A stretch of DNA of 64,000 nt from Pipra filicauda (taxonomy: Eukaryota; Chordata; Aves; Passeriformes; Pipridae), in the NCBI RefSeq assembly GCF_003945595.2, contig NW_024104118.1, positions 1,597,089-1,661,088 on the forward strand. The letters are read 5' to 3'. The notes beneath the pieces were generated by a model. It was not told the DNA's origin. It ran no database searches and was given only the letters and a program-made list of their open reading frames with translations. The first letter of the stretch is position 1, and the number at the start of each line of letters is the position of its first letter. Below, piece by piece: positions 55,301-64,000 of the stretch. The position numbers and the translations under genes are program-made.

Positions 55301-57382
55301 GAAATCAGGTACTCTGCTCAAAACTAGATACAGAGCAGAAGATTTCAGAACATAGAATATCACACAAACCCCAGGTTTTACCATTCTAAAAACTAGGAAA
55401 CTGCAAGTGCTTCCTTCCACAGTTCCCTCTACAAATCAACGCTCATGTTTTTCTTCCTAAGAATCTCTAAAGAAAGCACAAAACATTTTAAGGGGAAAAT
55501 CACAAGAAACCCATACAAGCAGGAAGGTTTGCAGCTCCCTTTTGGGCAGGGAGAAGGATCTGCTCTGTTAAAATGACTGGAAAACGTTTGGGTGCATGAA
55601 CTCCTGAGGAAACACCACCACAGGTCTGCAGCAAGCAGTGCTAGAGGTGCTTGGTAACCTCATTTTTTGGGCAGTTAAGTCTCACCTCTTAGTTTAAGAT
55701 TCAGTGCAAGGAACAAAACTCATAATTTGATTGTACTTTAAATCAGCAAGTATTTTGCCTTGACAATTCAGAGTTATCCAAGACAAAATGTCAGTTCACT
55801 ACTAATGAAAGAAAACACCAAATTAATTTACAAGCACTCTTACAGCAAATTTTGTGTTATTTTACAGCAAACAAATTGTGAAAAGAAAATGTTATCCTTA
55901 CTCTGTATGATCAGTTCTCAATGAAGTCAAAACTGCTGGCTTGTGCAAAAAGGCCAAATTGGGCTTAACCTGACAACTGTGGGTAATTACATGTAGTCAT
56001 ATAAATCACATAATGTAACAAAAGGATTTTGCACAGCAATATCTTCTCTCATGATGAAAAACACTTTTCCAAATGCTGAGACAAAGAATAATCTTTTAGC
56101 AATAAGAGACTGAGTATTTTTCAGCTGAATTAAAACCAAGACATCAACACAATCAACTTTCCACAAACCACACTTACAACCACTTTTTCAATTTTGAGTT
56201 AATATTTAAAAAAAGGTCAAATTCATTTTTCATTCATTTTCTTTCTGCCTGTAAATATGGCAGTTATGGTTTCAAGACATTCTGCAAAACTCTTAGCAAT
56301 GTACCCATAAATTATATACAAGCAATGCTTTAAAATAACTGTTTCTAAATAAATCTTTGACGAGTGATTTTACTCCTTTAATCTTTGTGTAATTCTATAA
56401 ACACTCCAGATTCACATGCTGTTTTACATCCTTCAACTTGGAAAGTTACATCCTGATTGAACTACGAGACTGACTCTTCTGAAGTCGAAGAAATAACGCG
56501 TGACCAAACTAAAGAGAGTTCTGTTATAAATTCTTAAGAGGGCTGGTTTTATGTGCAGTCACATCCATACGCGAAACTGCAATTACTAAAATACATTCTG
56601 AAAGTTCACCTCCGTACCAGCTGCAGGCACACAAACCTACAACTGTACCAGTGAGCAGAGCAAAAAGGGAAAGCTGTGGCACTCGAAATCCTTAAAGTGT
56701 ATCACAATACATACGCATTTAGAAAGCATAACCACTGTGTAATGAAATGTGTGGCAATCGAGGCTGATGTGCACCTGAAAAGCCGTAGTTTGGTAAAGGC
56801 ACCTTCCCCTCCGTGCCCGGGGCAGCCCTGTGAGGCGGTCTGCCCGCGGTCTCTGCGGGTCCCCTTCCCTTTTTCGAAGCTCCCCCGGCGCTGCTCAGCC
56901 CCCGCCGGACCCGCTCCCCCTCGGCACCAGCCGCACCTCAGCCGAGTCCGGCCAAAACTTGGTGCCGTGGAAAGCGAAGCAGGTCCGTGGCGGCCCCAGC
57001 CCCGGCGGCGTCTCCCCCCACACGCAAATCCCGCCCGTTTCCCCTCACGAACCGCTCCCAGCCGGGCACAGCCGGGGGAGGCGGCGGCGCCCGAGCCCCC
57101 GGGCCGCGGTATCACCCCCTCCATCCCCGGCGGACCCGCACAGCGCCGGGAGGGCTCCGACCCCCGGCCGGCCGTGCCCTGCCCTCCCACACCCTCCCGG
57201 CTCCTGCTGAGGCGCCTTTTCCCCCCGCCGGCCCTCACCCCGCGGGGGCCGCCCCGCGCCGCCTTACCCGCCTGCGGGACTCCGGGCTGGGCGAGCAGGG
57301 GCGCGCAGAGACAGCTGAGCAGGAGCAGGAGCAGGAGCGTGGCGCGGCCGCAGCCCCGCAGCCCCGCTCCACGCCCGGCCAT
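43178..57382 (-). CDS. CHRNA5: Neuronal nicotinic acetylcholine receptor subunit alpha-5 (six coding exons)
   Basis: Encodes the accessory alpha-5 subunit, which joins alpha3/beta4 or alpha4/beta2 pentamers and alters calcium permeability and desensitisation. Minus-strand exons from 5' to 3': 57382-57268, 48962-48811, 48499-48455, 47276-47167, 46188-45357, 43339-43178. The frame joins to 471 codons plus TAA with GT-AG introns throughout. Residues 1 to about 31 form a Leu-rich signal peptide. The Cys-loop is C173...C187 and W194 is at loop B. The vicinal pair C237-C238 is kept but the residue two before it is D235, not the Tyr of agonist-binding alphas, as in other alpha-5 proteins. M1-M3 and the short cytoplasmic loop ([14 protein letters not shown]...) match alpha-5. 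The C-terminal tail [16 protein letters not shown] closely parallels the mammalian alpha-5 ending. The gene is convergent with CHRNA3. Confidence 0.96.
43340..45356 (-). other. CHRNA5 intron 5
   Basis: A 2.0 kb GT-AG intron. A degraded CR1-like trace (GGAAGTCATCTAGTCCATGT) lies near 44790-44840. No exon is seen. Confidence 0.75.
44770..44845 (-). mobile_element. Possible degraded CR1 fragment
   Basis: The plus strand has AGGAAGTCATCTAGTCCATG followed by TTTGACCTCAGCAC. The CATCTAGTCCA core is characteristic of CR1 3' ends, but the usual TTGGAAGGGACC block is not preserved, so this is tentative. Confidence 0.4.
45357..46188 (-). CDS. CHRNA5: CHRNA5 coding exon 5 (Cys-loop, loop C, M1-M3, cytoplasmic loop)
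   Basis: 832 bases, residues 141-418, between CTTTCAG|T and GAG|GTGGGT on the minus strand. Landmarks are C173...C187, GSWTYDG, R233-T-D-G-C237-C238-W, M1 from [11 protein letters not shown], pore helix [21 protein letters not shown]3 from [12 protein letters not shown], a short cytoplasmic loop, and the MA helix [20 protein letters not shown]. The Asp in this helix is codon 401 at 45408-45410. Confidence 0.96.
46189..47166 (-). other. CHRNA5 intron 4
   Basis: A 1.0 kb GT-AG intron. It contains a plus-strand poly-T run of about 23 bases at 46327-46349. Confidence 0.8.
46327..46349. repeat. Poly-T run
   Basis: A pure T run on the plus strand inside CHRNA5 intron 4 (poly-A in the sense of the gene). 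Confidence 0.85.
47167..47276 (-). CDS. CHRNA5: CHRNA5 coding exon 4
   Basis: 110 bases encoding [20 protein letters not shown] and then [16 protein letters not shown], between CCACAG and GTAAGA on the minus strand. It ends phase 2 as in the paralogues. Loop A reads WIPDIVLYD, with D in place of the N found in alpha-3, a feature shared with other alpha-5 genes. Confidence 0.95.
47277..48454 (-). other. CHRNA5 intron 3
   Basis: A 1.2 kb GT-AG intron, AT-rich, with no repeat or exon that I can identify. Confidence 0.8.
48455..48499 (-). CDS. CHRNA5: CHRNA5 coding exon 3
   Basis: A 45-base mini-exon encoding [15 protein letters not shown], between TTACAG and GTATGT on the minus strand. Confidence 0.95.
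48500..48810 (-). other. CHRNA5 intron 2
   Basis: A 311-base GT-AG intron, AT-rich. I see nothing in it. Confidence 0.8.
48811..48962 (-). CDS. CHRNA5: CHRNA5 coding exon 2
   Basis: 152 bases encoding [20 protein letters not shown], then [20 protein letters not shown] and [10 protein letters not shown]. It begins after TTTCATAG with phase 1 and ends at [21 protein letters not shown] is alpha-5 type. Confidence 0.95.
48963..57267 (-). other. CHRNA5 intron 1
   Basis: The largest intron of the window at 8.3 kb. It contains two abutting perfect palindromes at 50770-50807 and, at its 5' end (56800-57267), a GC-rich CpG block continuous with exon 1. The remainder is ordinary AT-rich sequence. A 315-codon plus-strand frame at 56676-57623 and a 380-codon minus frame at 56702-57844 exist only because GC-rich DNA has few stops. 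Confidence 0.75.
50770..50807. repeat. Two adjacent perfect palindromes (18 and 20 bases)
   Basis: AAACTAGTTAACTAGTTT at 50770-50787 and TTTAAATACTAGTATTTAAA at 50788-50807 are each identical to their own reverse complement and abut with no spacer. Both contain CTAG-centred cores. Confidence 0.9.
57268..57382 (-). CDS. CHRNA5: CHRNA5 coding exon 1 (signal peptide)
   Basis: Encodes [20 protein letters not shown] and then [18 protein letters not shown] plus one base, ending at G|GTAAGG on the minus strand. It has seven consecutive Leu in the signal core. The ATG at 57382-57380 is chosen because it is the first one in frame before the hydrophobic core; a frame continues upstream without a stop but consists of GC-rich low-complexity sequence. 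Confidence 0.88.
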
Positions 57383-57561
57383 GGCTGGGGCACGGCCCCC
57401 GCTGCCTCCGAGCCCCGCAGCCGGGAGCGGCGGGAGCGGCCGGAGCCGGGCGGAGCTGGGCCCGCCCCGCGGGGGCCGTGAGGGGGCGCGGGGGGCGGGA
57501 ACCAGCGCCGGGCGCGGGCGGGGTCCCGGCCCCGCGGGGACTCGAGCGTCCCGCACCCGGA

Positions 57562-57660
57562 CCCCCACACACCTGAACCCCACACACCTGAACCCCCGCA
57601 CACCTGAACCCCCACACACCTGAACCCCACACACCTGAACCCCCGCACACCTGCACCCCC
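57562..57660. repeat. Tandem repeat with six CACCTG E-boxes, unit 15-16 bases
   Basis: Six copies of a CACCTGAACCCC(C)ACA-type unit lie head to tail. The CACCTG hexamers are at 57570, 57585, 57601, 57617, 57632 and 57648, giving spacings of 15, 16, 16, 15 and 16. It lies 188-271 bases upstream of the CHRNA5 ATG. Confidence 0.92.
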
Positions 57661-57800
57661 CCGCACACCCCCACACACCCGCACTCCGCCCGCCGCGGCC
57701 CCCCGGGCTGCCCGAGCCGCTCCGGGAGCCGGTGCCGCCGCAGGAGCTCCGGGCAGGTACCGCCGCTCCCTCAGGCTCGTCCCCGCCGCGCCCGTCAAAC

Positions 57801-60800
57801 AACTCCGGGCTGAGCACCCCCGTCAGCATCTGCTGCTGCCACACCGCGCTCGGGGGAGGGTGTGAGTTTCAGCGACTTCTAGCGAAAAAGAAAATTAAAC
57901 TAACTTTTAATTTCCGTTCCGTATGAAACAGTAGGTTTGTGTGGTGTTTTGTTTTTGGTTTTTCTTTCGTTTGTGTTTTTTTTTTTTTAATTTATTTTTT
58001 AAAGTTTCTAGAAGAATAGGGTTTTTAGAAGTTTCTAAATCAGAATATTTTGGAACTTTTAACCAAAAATAGGAAAACTGATGCAAGCTACAAAGACCCA
58101 GAATATTTCCATCTATATATATATATTATAGATATAGATACACATAATATGTATAATAACATATAACGTGTATAATATATATAACACATATATATAACAT
58201 ATATAACAGATATTATATATAACATATATAATAAATACTCTGTACAAAACACCCACCTTTTTTTCTGCACCAGATCAATAAAATCTGCTACAAAAGACAA
58301 CTTTCAGTGCACGAACTGTGAAACTCAGTTAATGATTTGTCCTAAATCGTCCTAATGGAAATGCACGGTGTACACATTGCCACAGAAAATAGAAGCAACT
58401 GGCACTTTTTTTACATCTGAGATATTAATGTTTTACAGAGAGAAAAGATTTGGAAATAAGGGCTAAGTGGCTTAAGTGTTAATCAGCTGCAAGATGAAAA
58501 GTGCTAGATACCATATTCCTCAGGAAAATGGTCCTTATTTAATAAGGTCCTTATTTAATTCAAATAATTTTAGCAACTTCATATCTTCCTAAAATGGGCA
58601 TTACCCAAAGTAGCAATTTCATTAAGTGTGTTGTCAGTTGCCAAAATTCTTTTCCAGAAAAATAGTGCATCTCTCTGTATAAACTGTGAATCTTCTCAAT
58701 GACTGAAACAGAGTACTGGAGCATTTTAATCCCTTAGTTTTTAAACTTGTGTTTTTTCTGTGTGATCTTACCCCGCAGCCATATTTGGGTTGTGCATGTC
58801 TGTGCAAGACACAACGCAGTCTGTGCAAGCACCCAGAAAAAGGCTGCTTACCCAGGAGTTCCTTCCAGCACACTCCTATTGATTTGAATACTCTGCAGTA
58901 AATATGGTCATTTTACATAGCGAGAATCCATTTGTGTACTGCACAATCAAAAGATACATGTGTGAAAGGATGCAGCATGACTCCTCCTATTTTGAAATGC
59001 TCAGTGTGTATGCAGTGGTCAACCCAAGATTTTAGAGTAAATTAAAAATATATTTTAGCCCAAAACAAGGCACAAAAGAACGCTATTTTATTTCTTTTGT
59101 GACACACCAGAGTTCTGGTGTTTTCTGAGTTGCTCCAAAAATTACTTGGCAGTATTTGTACTGAAATTGCAACTCTGTAGTTTTTGATGACAACTGCTTC
59201 AATTCACCACTGCACTGCACCTGGTGTTCCTAACATAAGGTTATCATGTAAAATCTGTATTTCTGTTAGCAGAGTGTGTGCAGTAACTGCATTTTAGAGC
59301 CTTCAGGTCTCGTTAACAGTGTTGAGATAGCTGCCACTGGAACGTGCAGGACATAGCAAACTGGTTTTATTACATAACTGTGGATTTGTGTGCAGCTGGG
59401 TCCTAACCAGGCAAAACAGATGCTGTAAGATATAAAAGGATTAAACTGTGTCTGGGTTACAGGCCCAACCTTTTGCTAAATATTTCATGTAGCGTCATCT
59501 GGCACATGTTAATTATGTTGTATTATTACTGTTTTAGAAAACAGTAGTTATAAATAAGCAGCTGTTTCTTCCTGCTGCTTTGAGCTTGGAGTAAAATGTT
59601 AACACCAGCGTGTTGAGTTTAGTATTTGTCATTAGGTGAAACCCTAAACAATTACATGAGTAATGGTGTCTTTCCAAGGGCCCTTGTCTGCAGGAGGTGA
59701 CATCTGAAGGTCCCCACTAAAGTCTGCTCTCAGAATCTGCAATAAATTGGCTGATGGCAGCTTTTACTGTGCACTGAAGAGTAGTTTAACTGGAAAGCCA
59801 AATGCCAAATTAAACACAGATAAAAATAGCAAGCTGCTCAGTTCTCTATTTAAAATCAGAAATATTCTAAAAACTTTGTGAAGCTGAATTTTCTCCAGAT
59901 TAAAGCCAGTGAAGGATACCCTTAGATCAAGTTACTTCAGTGGTTTTTCATATTGCAATAGAAATAACCGCAATTAAAACTTGAAAATGAGGACAGCTTT
60001 TACTACAGAAGAACTGTAATGGAAAATATTCTTTAAAGAAAATGAAAGACATTTAAGTCCTAGAATCTCATCTAGTCTGAAGCCACACAGTTTCTCTCAT
60101 GTATGAAGCACCCAAGTGCATCAACTTCTTGGACTTAATGTCTTGTATACACCTGGCTCTGTTATCTGTTACCACATCCAGCTCTGTGGCCTCTAAAACC
60201 ATTCACCTGAACACCTGGCAGTCATTAATGTACTCATTCTCACAACGCAGTGGAGAGGGATTGTCCCTAATTTTGAGGTTATGAACAGAAGGAAATCCAT
60301 AACAAACCAGAAGCAGCTGTCAAATTTAACATCAGAAGCTTTTCATCTCAATTTGGGCGCTTTCGTAGCTAACAAGTAAAATATTTGGATGAAGAGGGAA
60401 GCATACCTAAAGGAGGTCAGATAAGAAGCAGTCTTAGAAGTAAGTTTGACTTTATTTGAACAGAATACAGTCACCTAGAAAACAAGCTAACTGTCTTTTT
60501 ACACTGACAGATGCAAGGACAGCACAGATATCACTGGAGAAGCGGTAGTTTCATTACCTCTTAAGCTACTTAGAATAACAAACCACGTTACAATTTCTTA
60601 GGACAATCTATTTGTGAGTATTTGCATATTTGCCCTATCAAGTTCTATCATGCAGTCAAGTGAGATATAAGCTACCCAGTTTTTAAGTTTACAAACATCA
60701 TATTATGCAAACAGTTTCAAGTAAATACTTCTACCTAATTTGAAAAATCTGTCACCTTCCACAGCACCACACAAAGTTCTGGTGTTAAAGTAACATTTAA

Positions 60801-63509
60801 GCCACAGCAATAGCTAAATATTTGAAATATTTATGTAATACACTGTAAACTCTACGTAAACACTACGTACACCAAAAAAACATACAAAGAACAGGAAGAT
60901 CTTTTGATTAGCAAAGATACCTCAAATGTATCGCCAGAATCATTTTCTGTTCTTACGACTTATCCCCAAACCACTCCCAGAGAAGGCACAGATGGTGGTG
61001 ATTTTTTTTTTAGGTTTTTTTGTTTAAACACACAAAGCCAGAATCAACACAACAGGCCAATGCAGTCAAACACTGCTCTTATCTCTAGGAAGAACAGGTA
61101 AGGAACTTGCAAGGATGGCTCAGGAAGATTCTAGTTATGAAAGATCCCCAGCATCTGCTTATTGCCCTAGGCTCAAATGCAGAAAAAAATCAGAAATTAA
61201 GTTTATTTCAGGAGAACTTTGCTGTACAACTTGGGCAGGAGTGCCAGCTGGAGTTACTTGCCTGTTCCAAGGCAGTACTGAGGCTCAGCTCACAATCAGC
61301 TATTAATGGCACTCAGGAGAGATGATTTTTTTTTAAATTAAACTGGTAATTACTGTTCAAAGATTATACTCATAAAGTACTTGACACTACTTTTACTTTG
61401 GGTAAACAAAACCTTTAAATAAATAGATCTTTTAAAACGTAGTGTAACTACACAACTTAATGCTTCAAGACAGAATAGAGTACAGATCAGAAGATTATTT
61501 AAGTCATTCCAACTTTTTTGTTGTTACAGTATCTAAAAAGTTCTCCTTTACCAGCAAATTATGCAGTGTTTGGCAAAGAAATGCTATTGGTAGTTCTTTA
61601 AACAAAGATTATCCCCATTTTGTTAGAAAAAGATGCATTTACGAAAAAATATTTCAATAAGTCTATATCCTAAGCTAGCTAATAATACTTACACGACTGC
61701 ACTGAACAAACTGCCTTGCATGGTCTATATACATCGAGGAACACAAGCTCAGATGCTCTCCTGGTTTCCCAAAAGACAGAAAGCATTGCTGGAGCCCATC
61801 ACATTTTGTTGCAAGTCATCTTTGAGAAGTGAGACAAAACTCCATTTTGGCATTGCTGTTTTAGAGCATGTTCCAAGCACTTGTATAACCATCATCAGTG
61901 ATCCAGAAATCTGCAAAAGATGCTGATATATTGCATTCATGGCATCAAAAAATAGAAAGACTGAGCACTGGAATTCTACATAAAAATGGAGCTTGAGGTA
62001 TTTATACAACCCTTTATGATGGAGATTGAATCTTACCCGTTGCACGTGGTCTGCAACTGCTCAGGGCTCGTCACATGAAATACCATTCCTGGGTTAGTTT
62101 GGAAGACCTGCTGTTGCACAGGGTGTAAATAAGAGTCAGTCCAACTTTTACTGGCTGTAAAATTTGAATATTAACCGTGTGCTGTCTAAGTTCAGTACAA
62201 AGGACTAAAGCAATTGGCCTGCACTGAGCTGTAGAGAATGACCAAGCAGGTCCTGCAGCCTGGAGAGAGCCCCCAGCCAGCCCTGCTGCCCCTGCAGAGG
62301 CTGCCAGAGTGCAGGGCCTCTGCACCAGGTGCAGCACAGACACCTCAAGGCAGATTCCTTCCCTCTGCTCTCAACAGTGACTCTCACAGCAGCGAGCTCC
62401 AAAATGGGTTTAGTGGAGACGAAGGGTCATTTCTGGCCATGTTGACAAAGTACATTTTAGTCAAAAATGTCTGGGATGGATTAACAACAGAACGCTGCAT
62501 GGATTCACTCAGCTTCTTTAAATGGTCATATTCACTCCTGTACACATCACATAACCTTCGGGGTAAAACTCCCAACAGACCAAACCAACCAACCAAAAAA
62601 GCTACAAGATGGATACAATCCAGGGTGGGCACAAAGGGGCTGGATCACCAGTGTCACAGCTGGAAATTCAGCGAGTAAGGCCTCACATTTAAGCAGGTCA
62701 CTTGAGCTTTTCACTTTGCTTTTGAGATCTGAAAAGGTGCACAATAATTTTCAATAACTTGTTTTCATTTCCTCTATTTTTTTTTTTCAGAAGAGATTTT
62801 TGCTTATCTGGCAAGTACACTTTCTTGCATTCAGTATAGGGGCAAGCTGGACAAAAATCATAATAATTTCTAATTCATGCACAAACGTTATGATTTCTCA
62901 GGTTGTTAAGGCTGTTGTGCCAGAAAAAGGAACCAAATTCTCTGGGGAAGTATCAGCAACACTAAGCTAAACATAAAACATCTCAACTTTCTTTCAGGAT
63001 AAAATGTGAAATAGTCAACATGGCCTAAAATCATGCACTCTTTTATTCACCTATTTTTATTCTGACAAGATAGATTAACATTTTCACATGGCCTTTGTAA
63101 AATGTCTTTCTAGTTTGTGTGAATACAGCTCGTGTTGTATGATTAATTTCTTACAAAACACATGCACTGGTGAAGGCTATGATAAACTGAACACATTTGC
63201 TACAGGGCATTTTTAAAACACTACTGCTTGCAAGACCATCAGTTTGACAGAGCCTGTTATAGAACAAAATAGGCCAAAACTAAAACTTGGCATGCCAGCA
63301 CACTTTAATTCTGTATTTGTGAAATGACTTCTCAAACTATGGAGCTCTTTTCACTACCTTAAAAGGAAAACCCACACATACACACAAAATTCTAACAATT
63401 CTAACACCATATTTGTTCTTTACCAACTAGCATACATCTTAATGGTTTAAAGTGAATAAATTCCTCAAGATTGTGCATATCCAGGCATTACTAAGGAAAT
63501 AAAGACACC
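57801..63509. other. CHRNA5-PSMA4 spacer
   Basis: About 5.7 kb between the CHRNA5 promoter and the PSMA4 3' end. Apart from the AT-alternating repeat at 58108-58236, a T run near 57978-57988 and scattered A/T runs, I recognise nothing. No coding exon is supported on either strand. Confidence 0.65.
58108..58236. repeat. AT-rich alternating repeat
   Basis: About 130 bases of degenerate TATAACATATA-type repeats, including near-copies of ATATATAACATATATAACA, with (TA)n at the left end. Confidence 0.85.
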
Positions 63510-63767
63510 CATCGCTATTCTTCTTAAATTTTATTCCATAATAAAAAATAGAAGATGAAAGAAATAGTGTGTTCAAGAATTAAAGCAATTATTGGTCAAT
63601 GTAAGGAGCAGTAAACTAATTATCTAAATGATGATTAAGGACCTGGTTCATCAAAAGTAATTCTGGGTCCTCCATGGCGTAGTTGCAGGCTTCTACCAGA
63701 CAGAAATCCAGATTATCTTTTACTGAAGCAGGTCCTTTATTATCTAGAGAACACTTGATTTCATACT
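63510..63767 (-). terminator. PSMA4: PSMA4 3' UTR with polyadenylation signal
   Basis: Sequence after the PSMA4 stop on the minus strand. TTTATT on the plus strand at 63530-63535 reads AATAAA on the minus strand, 233 bases after the stop codon, giving a 3' UTR of about 250 bases. The exact cleavage site is inferred. Confidence 0.65.

Positions 63768-64000
<233 letters not shown>

Larger units (their letters stand above)
56800..57800. promoter_or_regulatory. CHRNA5: CpG-rich CHRNA5 promoter region
   Basis: About 1 kb of very GC-rich, CpG-dense sequence surrounds the CHRNA5 first coding exon. No TATA box is evident before the ATG. Upstream of the ATG (plus-strand positions above 57382) are GC-box-like runs such as CCCGCCCCGCGGGGGCC, and then a CACCTG-bearing tandem repeat. 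This is the expected form of a CpG-island promoter; the transcription start is unknown. Confidence 0.7.

Noticed and set aside
56676..57844. Long open frames on both strands (315 and 380 codons) around the CHRNA5 promoter
   Set aside because: They overlap each other in opposite strands, are Pro/Arg/Gly/Ala-rich, contain the E-box repeat as GVQVCG-type repeats, and run through the true CHRNA5 exon 1 and its splice donor. GC-rich DNA lacks stop codons.

Overview
The window is vertebrate genomic DNA, very probably from a bird. It holds spliced genes with GT-AG introns, compact intergenic spacing, and 5'-truncated CR1-type LINE fragments of the avian/reptilian kind. The three complete genes encode neuronal nicotinic acetylcholine receptor subunits, and their order matches the CHRNB4-CHRNA3-CHRNA5-PSMA4 block of human 15q25. 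The species cannot be named from the sequence alone.

Layout: 1-15163 is non-coding sequence upstream of CHRNB4, with one clear CR1 fragment at about 12725-13085. CHRNB4 (+) runs 15164-27010 in six coding exons (489 codons plus stop). The 27011-32554 spacer separates it from CHRNA3 (+), 32555-39809, six coding exons (496 codons plus stop). About 3.4 kb separates the CHRNA3 and CHRNA5 stop codons. CHRNA5 (-) runs from its ATG at 57382 down to its stop at 43178, six coding exons (471 codons plus stop), so CHRNA3 and CHRNA5 are tail to tail. Another 6 kb of non-coding sequence leads to the last coding exon of PSMA4 (-), 63768-63922, whose remaining exons lie beyond the right edge.

The exon lengths of the three receptor genes are nearly identical (short signal-peptide exon, about 140-152, 45, 110, a large exon of 0.83-1.01 kb, then a short M4 exon), with the same splice phases. 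This shows they are duplicates of one ancestral gene. All joins keep the frame and none of the three has a stop or frameshift. The products co-assemble into the ganglionic-type alpha3/beta4 pentameric cation channel, with alpha5 as the accessory subunit. PSMA4 encodes a 20S proteasome alpha subunit and is a neighbour only.

GC-rich, CpG-rich DNA lies at the CHRNA5 first exon and upstream (about 56.8-57.8 kb) and, less usually, over CHRNA3 exons 2-3 (about 34.4-35.1 kb). Points for a second look are a tandem repeat carrying six CACCTG E-boxes just upstream of CHRNA5, a CCCGGGG-type minisatellite in CHRNA3 intron 3, two abutting perfect palindromes in CHRNA5 intron 1, and an inverted-repeat cluster in CHRNB4 intron 2. 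No previously undescribed gene system could be supported; the window is a conserved receptor gene cluster.
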